Origin: Bacteroidales bacterium
Lineage (GTDB): Bacteria > Bacteroidota > Bacteroidia > Bacteroidales > UBA7960
Direction: 5' to 3'
Assembly (NCBI GenBank): GCA_003451785.1
Contig: DMJL01000291.1
Location: forward strand, 1-18,813
Length of the DNA: 18,813 nucleotides
In this document: one piece after another, positions 1 through 9,009 of the stretch
Layout of the letters: every line of letters starts with the position of its first letter
Position numbering within the stretch: the stretch's first letter is position 1
Made by a program: the position numbers and the translations under genes
The notes under the pieces: model-generated
The model's input: the letters and a program-made list of their open reading frames with translations, nothing else
Databases searched by the model: none
What the model was told of the DNA's origin: nothing

Positions 1-23
1 CATCCCATAAACGGAAGCAACTT

Positions 24-467
24 CTATTCCTGAGTTTCGGAGATGGTGATCTTTTCGATTTTATCCCCTGCCCTTATCTGGTCAATTACATCCAATCCTT
101 CTATTACTTTTCCAAAACAAGTGTGATTGCGATCGAGATGGGCTGTATTTTGCCTGCTATGGCAAATGAAAAACTGAGAACCACCCGTGTCGCGACCGGC
201 ATGAGCCATTGACAATACTCCTCTATCGTGGAATTGATTGGAGCCTGTAAGCTCACACTTAATGCGGTAGCCGGGACCGCCTACACCCGTACCCTGCGGA
301 CAACCACCCTGAATAACAAAGTTTGGTATCACTCTATGGAATGTTAGCCCATCATAGAAGCCTTTTGTAGAAAGATCCACAAAGTTTTTTACTGTATTGG
401 GAGCGTCCTGCTCAAAGAAAACTACTTTCATAGTCCCTTTTTCTGTTTTGATTTCTGCTGTTAACAT
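24..467 (-). CDS. Cyclophilin-type peptidyl-prolyl cis-trans isomerase
   Basis: Catalyses cis-trans isomerisation of Xaa-Pro bonds and assists protein folding. The 147-aa protein is a single cyclophilin domain: FHRV (43-46, with catalytic Arg45), VIQGG (51-55), LSMAHAG (85-91) and GGSQFFI (95-101) are all present. The residue before the LDRNH segment is His110, where human CypA has Trp121; this is common in bacterial cyclophilins and usually means weak cyclosporin binding. There is no signal peptide, so it probably acts in the cytoplasm. The start at 467 gives MLTAEIKTEKG, the usual short N-terminus before the first beta strand; Met13 is a less likely alternative. It follows the DUF3108 gene on the same strand with a 116-bp gap holding a hairpin. 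The family is certain; which paralogue (ppiA or ppiB type) it is cannot be told. Confidence 0.95.
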   Translation of the reverse strand: MLTAEIKTEKGTMKVVFFEQDAPNTVKNFVDLSTKGFYDGLTFHRVIPNFVIQGGCPQGTGVGGPGYRIKCELTGSNQFHDRGVLSMAHAGRDTGGSQFFICHSRQNTAHLDRNHTCFGKVIEGLDVIDQIRAGDKIEKITISETQE

Positions 468-486
468 TGATTTTGATTTGGGTTTT

Positions 487-514
487 TATAAAGACAATCC
501 CTATTGGGATTGCC
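487..514 (-). terminator. Weak hairpin between DUF3108 gene and cyclophilin gene
   Basis: CAATCCC (495-501) and GGGATTG (506-512) form a 7-bp stem with a 4-nt loop. On the minus strand the stem is followed by an imperfect T-rich stretch (TCTTTATAAAAA). It could end the DUF3108 transcript, but the U-tract is poor. Confidence 0.35.
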
Positions 515-583
515 TGCGTTTTGCTATTTATTGTCCGATTTTAGGATATCTTAAAGTTGTTTAAATGTGGGCGTCAATGGTTT

Positions 584-1435
584 TCATTGCCTATTATTTG
601 CCCTTGGCGATGTTACAAATGATGTAATGGGGTTTCGCAGCCCTGAAAACTCCGATAGTTCCAGCTTTAGGGAGCCAACAGAAAGGCCTGTTTGTATCCT
701 CACCGGAATCCTATTCATATCGTTGGATATCCAAAGGGTCATAGGATATGGCTGCGAAAACACTTTACCTGTTAGCACCATAGGTTTGAAACGCATAGTA
801 TTGAAAGTACCCAAACGAGTGGTTATCCGCTCATAACCATCGAAAACAATTCGGGTAACATACACGCTATCGTCGAGAAAGAAATCTACCACAAACTGGT
901 CGCCCACGCTAGGATTTTGCAATGGAAGGGTGCGCGAAAAATAAAACACCGAGATGAGATCTTGCACATAAGACGGGATACTCACCGTACCGGTATTACT
1001 TGTTGCGGTTCTGGTAATATGGTTAAACCGCACATCTTGGTTTCTGCGATACCTTCCTTCTTCCAATCGACGCATAAAAAACAAAGGTGCAATAGCAGCA
1101 TTATCTATGAGCGATTCGAAACGGTTGTTTACCCTAAAAAACAAACTAAAAACGCCTCTGGAATGCATGGTGCCTACAACGCGCATTGCGTTGCGATTGC
1201 CAATGGTTTCCAATGTGGGCTGAATTTCCAAACTTGCATCGCCGGCAAGCACATTACCCGTAAGGGCACTACTGTAGTATGCACGAAAAAACAACCTCTC
1301 GCCCGGCCCAAAAGCTGAGTTGGGCTGATGGCGCATTGCTTGCCCCATCAACATTAGTGGCGCGAAAATTGCCGAAAGGCAAAGGAGCCTAAGTAACTTT
1401 TTAACTATATGGAAATTACACTTCATTGTTTTCAT
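584..1435 (-). CDS. DUF3108 domain-containing exported protein
   Basis: This 283-aa protein has an N-terminal signal sequence (basic MKTMKCNFHIVKK, then a hydrophobic stretch to about residue 31, with likely cleavage after LMLMGQA), so it is exported to the periplasm or cell surface. The mature part matches the DUF3108 family of Bacteroidota: an early GERLFFRAYYSSALTGNVLAG segment (about 45-65), SRGVFSLFFRVNNRFES (about 92-108) and a later GTFNTMRFKPMVLTGKVF segment typical of its beta-rich fold. The molecular function of the family is not established. Met4 is an equally possible start. The gene lies 121 bp downstream of leuS on the same strand, so it may have its own promoter, although no good TAnnTTTG match was seen in the gap. 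Confidence 0.85.
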   Translation of the reverse strand: MKTMKCNFHIVKKLLRLLCLSAIFAPLMLMGQAMRHQPNSAFGPGERLFFRAYYSSALTGNVLAGDASLEIQPTLETIGNRNAMRVVGTMHSRGVFSLFFRVNNRFESLIDNAAIAPLFFMRRLEEGRYRRNQDVRFNHITRTATSNTGTVSIPSYVQDLISVFYFSRTLPLQNPSVGDQFVVDFFLDDSVYVTRIVFDGYERITTRLGTFNTMRFKPMVLTGKVFSQPYPMTLWISNDMNRIPVRIQTGLSVGSLKLELSEFSGLRNPITSFVTSPRANNRQ

Positions 1436-1556
1436 TGGGAAATTTGCGTTTTTGCAGTTGCAGTTTTGGCAGAATAGCTTCTACATTCTTTGCTTGGCTA
1501 TTCAAAAAACATTCCAAAAATCAACAAATGCCAAAAACTGAAATAGGCACTACCTA

Positions 1557-4319
1557 TTATATTACAACATTCACAATTTTTCCTAACACCACTATAACCT
1601 TTTTGGGAGTCTTGCCCTCGAGCCATTTCACAGCTTCGGGTGCATCAAGCACCGCCTGCTCAACCTCGATTGCACTGTACCCAGCCGGCAATTCCACTTT
1701 AAAGCGTGTTTTCCCGTTGAACGAAACAGGGTAAACCACAGTATCGTCGGTAATTAGATTTTCGTCCCATTGTACATACTTAGCTTTGGTAATGCTCTGA
1801 TTGTGTCCTAATTGCCACCAAAGTTCTTCGGCAAGATGGGGAGCAAAAGGCGAAATTAAAACAGCAAGTGGCTCAAGTATAGCTCTTTTATTGCAATTCA
1901 ACTCACCAAGCTCATTCACACAAATCATAAACGAGCTAACTGCGGTATTGAATGAAAACCGCTCAATGTCGTCGCTTACCTTTTTTATGGTCTTATGCAA
2001 TATTTTTAATTCCGCAAGTGAAGGCTCGGTATCATTTACATCCCATTGATTATTCTTGTTGTGATACAACCTCCAGAATTTTCTTATAAATCTAAAAACT
2101 CCTTCAATTCCGTTGGTATCCCAAGGTTTGGCCTGCTCAATTGGACCCAGAAACATCTCATAAAGTCGGAGTGTGTCGGCTCCATAACGCTCTATCAAAT
2201 CATCAGGATTTTGCACATTATGAAAAGATTTCGACATCTTTTCTATCTCCCAGCCGCATAGGTATTTTCCATTCTCAAGGATAAATTCTGCATCTTTATA
2301 CTCTGGATTCCATTTTTTGAAAGCCTCCTGATCCAGAATGTCTTGATGCACAATATTCACATCTACATGCAATGGTATTGCATCAAACTGCTGTCTAAGC
2401 CCGTGGGATACGAATGTGTTGGTTCCTTTTATACGATACACAAAATTCGATCTGCCCTGTATCATTCCTTGGTTTATGAGCTTTTTGAAAGGCTCTTGGG
2501 TTGCAGCCACACCCAAATCGAAGAGAAACTTATTCCAGAAGCGCGCATAAATAAGGTGCCCAGTTGCGTGTTCGGCACCTCCCACATACAGGTCAACGCT
2601 TTGCCAATATTCTACCGCTTCCTTTGAAACAAGTTGTTGGGTATTGTGTGGATCCATATACCTTAGATAGTAGGCGCTAGAGCCAGCAAATCCTGGCATG
2701 GTGTTCACTTCGTAGTTCCATCCTTCGGGTGTATGCCAATTTTTTGCACGGGCCAATGGCGGCTCTCCTGTTTCGGTTGGCAAATACTTGTCAATCTGTG
2801 GTAAAGGTAAGGGCAGACTTTCTTCGGGCAACATCTCAGGATGCCCGTCGCGATAATACACAGGGAAAGGTTCGCCCCAGTAGCGTTGTCGGCTAAAAAT
2901 TGCATCTCTAAGTCTAAAGTTTATGCGCCCTGTGCCAATGCCTTTTTCTTCTATCCGACGAACAGCCTCTGCAATAGCATCTTGCACTTGCATCCCATTC
3001 AAGAAATCGCTGTTTACAAGTATTCCTTCCTTGGCATCGTAAGATGCTTCATAAATATTACCTCCTGCAACAACCTCGATAATTTCCAGCCCAAAATGTT
3101 TTGCAAATGCATAGTCGCGGCTATCATGGGCCGGCACAGCCATAATTGCCCCGGAACCGTATCCTGCCAACACATATTCTGAAATATAGACAGGCAGCTT
3201 TTTTCCCGAAAAGGGATGAATGGCAAAGGCTCCCGTGAACTGACCCGAGATGGCTTTAACTTCGGTCATGCGCTCCCTATCTGACCTACGAGATGCAAAC
3301 GCTACATACTCCTCCACTGCATCGCGGTATTGGGGTGTGGTCAGATCTTTTACCCACTCATGTTCGGGGGCCAACACCATGAAGGTAGCACCGAATATGG
3401 TATCGGGGCGTGTTGTAAAAACTTCTATTGCATTGTTAATAGCAGGTAGCTGAAAAAATATGGTAGCTCCCTCCGAACGACCTATCCAATTTCGCTGTAT
3501 CTCCTTTAGCGAATCGCTCCAATCCAAGGTTTCCAATCCATCTAACAGTCGTTGAGCATAGGCGGTAATTCTCAAAAACCATTGTTGCATTTTTTTGCGT
3601 TCCACAGGGTGCCCTCCCCTAACGGAGAATCCTTCCTTTACTTCATCGTTGGCCAATACCGTTCCCAATGCCGGACACCAGTTTACAAAAGTGTCGGCAA
3701 GGTATGCTAAGCGATAGCCCATCAGAATTTGATTCTTTTGAGCCTGATCCATTTGCTGCCAATCGCTTGCGGTGAAGTTTGGCTTAGGTTCACCAAAGGG
3801 ATGCGTATTAAACCCGCCAGTGGTTTCAAAGTCGTGAACAAGCTCAACTATGGGGCGAGCGGCACTATGCTTTTGGTCGTAATAGTGGTTAAACAATTGG
3901 ATGAATGTCCACTGTGTCCAATGATAATATTTAGGGTCGCAAGTGCGCACCTCCCTATCCCAATCGTACGAAAAGCCTATCCTATCCAATTGCTCTCTGT
4001 ATCTCGCAATATTGCGCTCAGTGGTTACCGCCGGATGTTGTCCTGTTTGTATGGCATATTGTTCTGCCGGCAGCCCATAAGCGTCGTAACCCATGGGATG
4101 AAGCACATTGAATCCTTGGTGGCACTTATACCTAGAAAAAATGTCGGATGCAATGTAGCCAAGTGGATGCCCCACATGAAGACCCGCTCCCGAAGGGTAA
4201 GGAAACATGTCTAAAACATAGTACTTGGGTTTGTTGTGGTCTATTTCTGTCTTGTAGGTTTTCTGTTCTTTCCAATACTCCTGCCACTTTTTTTCTACTT
4301 CCCTGAAGTTGTATTCCAT
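1557..4319 (-). CDS. leuS: Leucine--tRNA ligase
   Basis: Charges tRNA-Leu with leucine using ATP; cytoplasmic and essential. The 920-aa protein is the full length usual for Bacteroidota LeuRS. The Rossmann-fold HIGH motif appears as HVGH (48-51) in YPSGAGLHVGH. The connective editing domain carries TTRPDT (302-307), which hydrolyses mischarged tRNA. The catalytic loop KMSKS is intact at 694-698, followed by the anticodon-binding helical region and a C-terminal extension. An extra segment at about 145-195, between the two halves of the catalytic core, is in my recollection a feature of Bacteroidota LeuRS. The start at 4319 gives the typical MEYNFREVEKKWQEYW. It is divergent from mutA across 317 bp. 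Confidence 0.98.
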   Translation of the reverse strand: MEYNFREVEKKWQEYWKEQKTYKTEIDHNKPKYYVLDMFPYPSGAGLHVGHPLGYIASDIFSRYKCHQGFNVLHPMGYDAYGLPAEQYAIQTGQHPAVTTERNIARYREQLDRIGFSYDWDREVRTCDPKYYHWTQWTFIQLFNHYYDQKHSAARPIVELVHDFETTGGFNTHPFGEPKPNFTASDWQQMDQAQKNQILMGYRLAYLADTFVNWCPALGTVLANDEVKEGFSVRGGHPVERKKMQQWFLRITAYAQRLLDGLETLDWSDSLKEIQRNWIGRSEGATIFFQLPAINNAIEVFTTRPDTIFGATFMVLAPEHEWVKDLTTPQYRDAVEEYVAFASRRSDRERMTEVKAISGQFTGAFAIHPFSGKKLPVYISEYVLAGYGSGAIMAVPAHDSRDYAFAKHFGLEIIEVVAGGNIYEASYDAKEGILVNSDFLNGMQVQDAIAEAVRRIEEKGIGTGRINFRLRDAIFSRQRYWGEPFPVYYRDGHPEMLPEESLPLPLPQIDKYLPTETGEPPLARAKNWHTPEGWNYEVNTMPGFAGSSAYYLRYMDPHNTQQLVSKEAVEYWQSVDLYVGGAEHATGHLIYARFWNKFLFDLGVAATQEPFKKLINQGMIQGRSNFVYRIKGTNTFVSHGLRQQFDAIPLHVDVNIVHQDILDQEAFKKWNPEYKDAEFILENGKYLCGWEIEKMSKSFHNVQNPDDLIERYGADTLRLYEMFLGPIEQAKPWDTNGIEGVFRFIRKFWRLYHNKNNQWDVNDTEPSLAELKILHKTIKKVSDDIERFSFNTAVSSFMICVNELGELNCNKRAILEPLAVLISPFAPHLAEELWWQLGHNQSITKAKYVQWDENLITDDTVVYPVSFNGKTRFKVELPAGYSAIEVEQAVLDAPEAVKWLEGKTPKKVIVVLGKIVNVVI

Positions 4320-4636
4320 AATTTGCTCAATCCTTTGTATTCTTCACTTCTTACTTTTAACCGCAACCCAGCATCGCCATTAAATTAATGCAAGTAGCTA
4401 ATTCCGTGCATTCTGGAAGAATTCGACTACCTGCCTTGTTGCTTAGGTTCAATCTGCGAAATTACTAATAGTAAACCAATTGCAGGGCACTTTTTGCAAG
4501 TGTCAGTTTTTAAGCTTTTAGCCGTGCGGGAATAATAGAAAAAGTTCTTTAATAGGCCATTTAATTATAATTTTGCGGCAATTATGTTAAAATACTTTTC
4601 AATAACTATTTACGAAATTCATTAAAATCTATAGAA
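4320..4636. other. Divergent leuS/mutA intergenic region
   Basis: No gene is visible in these 317 bp. It must hold the promoters of leuS (minus) and mutA (plus). On the plus strand TAATTTTG at 4568-4575 is a full match to the -7 consensus. On the minus strand the closest match is TAATTTCG near 4455-4462, with one mismatch. A small hairpin (CACTT 4488-4492, AAGTG 4498-4502) is too weak to interpret. I saw no B12 riboswitch box, although the downstream enzyme uses cobalamin. Confidence 0.6.
4568..4575 (+). promoter_or_regulatory. Candidate -7 promoter element of mutA-mutB
   Basis: TAATTTTG matches the Bacteroidota primary sigma factor -7 consensus TAnnTTTG. It would place the transcription start near 4582, about 55 nt before the mutA start. 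A good -33 TTG is not evident, so this is a motif-only call. Confidence 0.4.
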
Positions 4637-6475
4637 ATGGAATCTAAGCCAACATTAGGTCTTTTTGATGAGTTCCCTCCAATCAGCACGCAGCAGTGGG
4701 AAGATAAAATCAAAGAAGACCTCAAAGGTGCCGATTATCAAAGGTTGATTTGGAAAACCACCGATGGTCTCCAATTGAAGCCCTACTACAGGGAAGAAGA
4801 CTTGGAGAACCTTCCGCAATTGAAATCAGGTACAGATCTAGAAACAATTGTAAGAAACATCAGGGAAAGCAACGATTGGGAGATTTGCCAAATTATAACT
4901 GAGAAAGACCCCATTGAAGCAAACCGCAAAGCAATTATGGCTTTAAATAAAGGTGCCGAAGGGTTGGAATTTTGCGGAACAAGCATTTGCAACTTTGAAG
5001 ATTTGCAAGCACTGCTCAAAGGTATAGATATAAGTGCTACTCCACTGCACTTTAACCAATTGGAAAACCCCTCGCAATTTATACAATGGTTGAAATTGGC
5101 TGCACCAGATGGCATAAAAGGCTCGTTGAAATTCGACCCCTTAGGATTTTTCGCCCTATACAACAAATGGTGTTCTACTTTTGAAGCCGGCATGCAATCC
5201 ACTGCAGACCTCGTCAACAAAACTAAAGAACTTACTTCATTCCGAGTTATTGAGGTAAACGGGTATCCCTACAACAATTCAGGAGCTACCTTGGTGCAAG
5301 AATTAGCCTTTGTATTATCGCAAGGGCACGAATACCTCTATAGATTGTCGCAATTGGGCTTATCTGCCGATGCGATTACGACTAAAATGAATTTCACTTT
5401 TGGCATTGGTTCTGATTACTTTTTAGAAATAGCTCGTTTGCGTGCGGCCAGGTTGCTATGGGCAAAGATTGTGGAGCAATACCACCCCGAACAAATGCAG
5501 AGGACAACCATGCACATACATGCCCTAACCTCGTTGGGCAACAAAACCATTTTCGATCCTTATGTGAATATGCTGCGCACCACTACCGAAGCAATGGCAG
5601 CAGCATTGGGCGGTGCCAACAGAATAACCGTGTCTCCTTTTGATGCTTCTTTCAAAAAATCTGATGAGTTTTCTGAAAGGATTGCCCGCAACTTGCAACA
5701 TATCCTGAAGCACGAGGCATATTTCCATAAAGTTGCTGATGTGCCGGGTGGCTCATACTACATTGAGAACCTCACTACCGAAATAGCCGAAGCAACTTGG
5801 GCGCTCTTCGGCGCAATGGAAGAAAAAGGTGGGTTTGTTTCATGCGTAGAAAATGGATTTATCCAGCAAACTTTGGAGATTGCCGCCCAAAGGCGTATGA
5901 GCGATGTGGCTCAGCGCAAACAGGTTTTTGTTGGTGTAAATCAATATCCCAATCTGGATGAGGCTATGCTCGAAAAATTGCAGCCAACAGCAGATACCAC
6001 CACTTTATCTAATTTAAAACCCATAAGAGCTACCCAACAATTGGAGGCACTCAGGCTATCGGTTGAAAATCACAAAAAAAAGGGGTTCAAGGCTCCTGAA
6101 GTTTTCTTGCTCGCCTACGGAAACCCCACAATGCGCAAAGCACGAGCAGACTTTGCAACCAATTTCTTCGGAGTTGCCGGTTATACCATGATTAACAATC
6201 AGGGATTTGCAAACGCATTGGATGGAGTCCCCGCAGCTTTGCAATCGGGTGCACCCATTGTAGTGTTTTGCAGCAGCGACGAAGAATACAACCAAGTTGC
6301 CCAGGCTATTGAACTTATAAAAAAATCTGCCCCCCACACCATTATTGTTCTTGCCGGTTATCCTAAGGAAATGGTGGAGCAATTATCCAAAGATGGAGTG
6401 CAGTTTTTTATTCACCTTAGAGCCAACCTTTATGATGCACTTTCGCGTTTCAACGAAATGCTCGGGATAGTGTAA
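4637..6475 (+). CDS. mutA: Methylmalonyl-CoA mutase small (beta) subunit
   Basis: Non-catalytic partner of MutB in the heterodimeric methylmalonyl-CoA mutase, which interconverts (R)-methylmalonyl-CoA and succinyl-CoA in propionate metabolism. The 612-aa protein shares the mutase barrel with MutB; for example EIARLRAARLLWAKIVEQ (about 263-280) is nearly identical to EIAKMRAARMLWAKIVKQ in MutB. The C-terminal 130 residues have the B12-type Rossmann shape, but where MutB has DGHDRG this protein has a GNPTMRKARADF segment, so the cobalamin-ligating histidine is missing. This is normal for the small subunit. The start at 4637 gives MESKPTLGLFDEFPP, a usual MutA N-terminus. mutB follows 21 bp later in the same operon. 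Confidence 0.95.
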   Translation: MESKPTLGLFDEFPPISTQQWEDKIKEDLKGADYQRLIWKTTDGLQLKPYYREEDLENLPQLKSGTDLETIVRNIRESNDWEICQIITEKDPIEANRKAIMALNKGAEGLEFCGTSICNFEDLQALLKGIDISATPLHFNQLENPSQFIQWLKLAAPDGIKGSLKFDPLGFFALYNKWCSTFEAGMQSTADLVNKTKELTSFRVIEVNGYPYNNSGATLVQELAFVLSQGHEYLYRLSQLGLSADAITTKMNFTFGIGSDYFLEIARLRAARLLWAKIVEQYHPEQMQRTTMHIHALTSLGNKTIFDPYVNMLRTTTEAMAAALGGANRITVSPFDASFKKSDEFSERIARNLQHILKHEAYFHKVADVPGGSYYIENLTTEIAEATWALFGAMEEKGGFVSCVENGFIQQTLEIAAQRRMSDVAQRKQVFVGVNQYPNLDEAMLEKLQPTADTTTLSNLKPIRATQQLEALRLSVENHKKKGFKAPEVFLLAYGNPTMRKARADFATNFFGVAGYTMINNQGFANALDGVPAALQSGAPIVVFCSSDEEYNQVAQAIELIKKSAPHTIIVLAGYPKEMVEQLSKDGVQFFIHLRANLYDALSRFNEMLGIV

Positions 6476-6496
6476 TTAGCAATTATTAAAAAAATA

Positions 6497-8656
6497 ATGA
6501 CTATGAGACCGGATTTTAAAAATATACCCATCGATTCAACTTTTCAAAAAAGTATGTCCGCTACTTGCGATTGCCAAGCAACCCACAATACACCAGAATG
6601 GATCACTTCTGAGCAGATTGCAGTGAAACCGGTATATTGCCCAAGGGACAAGAAAGACCTGAAACACCTGCATTATGCAGCGGGCTTGGCACCCTATTTG
6701 CGTGGACCATATAGCACTATGTTTGTAATGAAGCCTTGGACTATAAGGCAATACGCAGGTTTTAGCACTGCCGAAGAATCCAATGCCTTTTACCGCCGAA
6801 ATCTTGCAGCAGGACAAAAAGGACTTTCAGTAGCCTTCGACCTTGCAACCCACAGAGGATACGACTCCGACCACATAAGGGTAGAAGGTGATGTTGGAAA
6901 AGCCGGAGTAGCCATTGACTCCATTCTGGATATGAAAATCCTTTTCGACCAGATTCCATTGGATGTGATGTCGGTTTCCATGACTATGAACGGTGCTGTT
7001 TTGCCCATTCTGGCCTTTTATATTGTAGCCGCCGAGGAGCAGGGAGTGCCAATGGAAAAGCTTAGTGGAACCATCCAAAACGATATCCTCAAAGAGTTTA
7101 TGGTGCGCAACACCTACATCTATCCACCTTTAGCATCTATGCGGATTATTGCAGATATATTCAAGTTCACCTCGCAAAACATGCCCCGCTTCAACTCCAT
7201 TTCTATTAGCGGGTATCACATGCAAGAGGCAGGTGCTACTTGCGATATTGAGTTGGCATATACCCTTGCGGATGGACTGGAGTATCTAAGAACTGGAGTT
7301 AACTCGGGAATGGACATTGATGCTTTTGCGCCCAGACTCTCATTCTTTTGGGCAGTAGGGATGAACCATTTCATGGAGATAGCCAAAATGAGGGCTGCCA
7401 GAATGCTTTGGGCAAAAATTGTGAAACAGTTCAACCCCAAAAACCCCAAATCGTTAGCATTGCGTACGCACTCACAAACATCGGGCTGGAGCCTCACGGA
7501 GCAAGATCCATTCAACAATGTTGCCCGAACTGCCATTGAGGCAATGGGAGCAGTTTTGGGGCATACCCAGTCGCTGCACACCAATGCATTGGATGAGGCC
7601 ATTGCTCTACCCACCGATTTCAGTGCCCGCATTGCCCGCAACACCCAGTTGTTTATTCAAGAAGAGACTAATGTTTGCAAAGCTATTGACCCCTGGGCTG
7701 GCTCCTATTTCGTAGAAGCCCTCACACACGAAATTGCACAAAAGGCTTGGGCACACATAGAGGAAATCGAAAGTTTGGGCGGGATGGCAAAGGCTATTGA
7801 GACAGGCATTCCAAAAATGCGCATAGAAGAGGCCGCTGCACGCAAACAAGCACGGATTGACTCCGGCAAGGATTTTATTATTGGGGTAAATAAATTTAGG
7901 CTCGAGAAAGAGGATCCTATAGAAATTTTGGATGTAGATAATACGGCTGTGCGGGCAGCACAAATAAAGAGGTTGGAGCAACTTCGCGCCAATCGCAATC
8001 AAGCCGAAGTAGATGAAGCTCTATTATCCATTACCAAGGCTTGTGAATCGGGGGAAGGCAATTTGCTGGAACTTGCTGTAAATGCAGCCCGAAAGCGTGC
8101 TTCATTGGGCGAAATTAGCATGGCCTGCGAAAAAGTATTCGGGCGCTATCAAGCGTCTATTCGTTCAATATCAGGAGTATATTCCATGGAAATAGAAAAC
8201 AACCAAAGCTTTTTGAAAGCTCGACAGATGGCCGATGAATTTGCTTCCTTAGAAGGCAGAAGACCTCGTATCATGGTAGCCAAAATGGGACAAGATGGTC
8301 ACGACAGGGGAGCCAAAGTAGTTGCAACTGCCTATGCCGATATTGGTTTTGATGTGGATGTAGGTCCCTTGTTTCAAACCCCAAAGGAAGCCGCAAAGCA
8401 AGCCGTAGAAAATGATGTGCATATTGTGGGCGTGTCGAGCTTGGCAGCAGGGCACAAAACTTTAGCACCGCAAATTATACAAGAATTAAAATCTTTAGGA
8501 AGAGAAGATATAATGGTAATTGTAGGTGGGGTTATTCCGCCACAGGATTATCAATTTTTGTACGATGCAGGAGTGGTAGGTATATTTGGGCCAGGAACAG
8601 TTATTTCGGATGCCGCAATCAAGATTCTGGACATTCTCATCGAAAGCCGCAAATAG
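6497..8656 (+). CDS. mutB: Methylmalonyl-CoA mutase large (alpha) subunit
   Basis: Catalytic, adenosylcobalamin-dependent subunit; it isomerises methylmalonyl-CoA and succinyl-CoA by a radical mechanism. The 719-aa sequence is complete. Substrate-site residues known from the Propionibacterium enzyme can be matched: Tyr86 in RQYAGF (Tyr89 there), Arg204 in MVRNTYIYPP (Arg207), and Tyr240-His241 in SGYHMQEAGA (Tyr243-His244). The C-terminal cobalamin domain carries DGHDRG with Asp600, His602 and Gly605 (DxHxxG), followed by GVSSLAAGH and VGGVIPPQD. The start is either 6497 (MTMRPDF) or the second ATG at 6503; neither has a clear Shine-Dalgarno. It is the last gene of the mutA-mutB operon, with a terminator about 100 bp downstream. 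Confidence 0.97.
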   Translation: MTMRPDFKNIPIDSTFQKSMSATCDCQATHNTPEWITSEQIAVKPVYCPRDKKDLKHLHYAAGLAPYLRGPYSTMFVMKPWTIRQYAGFSTAEESNAFYRRNLAAGQKGLSVAFDLATHRGYDSDHIRVEGDVGKAGVAIDSILDMKILFDQIPLDVMSVSMTMNGAVLPILAFYIVAAEEQGVPMEKLSGTIQNDILKEFMVRNTYIYPPLASMRIIADIFKFTSQNMPRFNSISISGYHMQEAGATCDIELAYTLADGLEYLRTGVNSGMDIDAFAPRLSFFWAVGMNHFMEIAKMRAARMLWAKIVKQFNPKNPKSLALRTHSQTSGWSLTEQDPFNNVARTAIEAMGAVLGHTQSLHTNALDEAIALPTDFSARIARNTQLFIQEETNVCKAIDPWAGSYFVEALTHEIAQKAWAHIEEIESLGGMAKAIETGIPKMRIEEAAARKQARIDSGKDFIIGVNKFRLEKEDPIEILDVDNTAVRAAQIKRLEQLRANRNQAEVDEALLSITKACESGEGNLLELAVNAARKRASLGEISMACEKVFGRYQASIRSISGVYSMEIENNQSFLKARQMADEFASLEGRRPRIMVAKMGQDGHDRGAKVVATAYADIGFDVDVGPLFQTPKEAAKQAVENDVHIVGVSSLAAGHKTLAPQIIQELKSLGREDIMVIVGGVIPPQDYQFLYDAGVVGIFGPGTVISDAAIKILDILIESRK

Positions 8657-8754
8657 CTGCACCTGAGTGTTTAATATGGTATTGTAAAAAGAATTGACCT
8701 TCTTCAAAACATAACGCGAAGAAACAGCGTTCAGAGTTTTTTCGTTTTCATCAG

Positions 8755-8788
8755 AATCCGTGGCCCAATAAAGGCTGCGGATTTTTTT
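8755..8788 (+). terminator. Rho-independent terminator of mutA-mutB
   Basis: AATCCG (8755-8760) pairs with CGGATT (8778-8783), with an inner GCC/GGC pairing (8763-8765/8773-8775), and a run of T follows to 8788. A weaker hairpin, AACGC/GCGTT (8713-8731) with a nearby T-rich stretch, lies just upstream. Confidence 0.8.
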
Positions 8789-8796
8789 GTCAGTAT

Positions 8797-8840
8797 ATAA
8801 ACAAAAGACGGCTGCAAATCATTGATTTACAACCGTCTTT
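8797..8840 (-). terminator. Ancestral terminator of tRNA-Phe, now cut off by the island
   Basis: AAAGACGG (8804-8811) and CCGTCTTT (8833-8840) form the base of a long hairpin, with further pairing of AAATC/GATTT inside. On the minus strand it is followed by TTTTGTTT. It directly abuts the duplicated tRNA tail at 8841, so before the island inserted it would have been the terminator just after tRNA-Phe. Confidence 0.65.
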
Positions 8841-8853
8841 GTGGTACCACTCG
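8841..8853. repeat. Left attachment site (tRNA-Phe 3' tail copy)
   Basis: GTGGTACCACTCG is identical to 14992-15004 at the 3' end of tRNA-Phe. It holds the complement of the acceptor 3' strand and part of the T arm, but no tRNA body follows. It is followed by a 16-bp near-palindrome AACCATAATTACGGTT (8854-8869) that could be a recombinase or excisionase site. Confidence 0.8.
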
Positions 8854-8964
8854 AACCATAATTACGGTTTTATTAGTGTTTTAGTAGCTTTATTATATTT
8901 TTTAAAGCATTGATTTTTTGCACTTTATAATTAATTGAATTTATCTACATTCATTTGTTTTTTG

Positions 8965-8972
8965 TAAATTTG
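8965..8972 (+). promoter_or_regulatory. Candidate -7 promoter element of the integrase
   Basis: TAAATTTG matches TAnnTTTG and would give a start of transcription near 8980, about 30 nt before the integrase ATG. It overlaps the 23-bp terminal repeat at 8968-8990, so a protein bound to that repeat could repress the gene. Confidence 0.4.
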
Positions 8973-8990
8973 TCCGTTAATTTGTCCGTA
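8968..8990 (+). repeat. Left copy of 23-bp sub-terminal direct repeat
   Basis: Two copies of ATTTGTCCGT spaced 12 nt apart make up this 23-bp sequence, which recurs without change at 14925-14947 in the same orientation. It is a good candidate for an arm-type integrase or excisionase binding site. It lies 114 bp inside the left att copy, just before the integrase start. Confidence 0.8.
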
Positions 8991-9009
8991 TCATATCGAA
9001 CTGAAATAC

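Noticed and set aside
1..23. Start of a further minus-strand gene at the window edge
   Set aside because: Only a few bases remain after the cyclophilin stop; ATG triplets occur but nothing can be identified.
4320..4636. Cobalamin riboswitch before the B12-dependent mutase operon
   Set aside because: No recognisable B12-box or multi-stem aptamer was seen in the 317-bp leader region.
7607..8002. 131-codon minus-strand frame within mutB
   Set aside because: Lies wholly antisense to the conserved mutB coding sequence.
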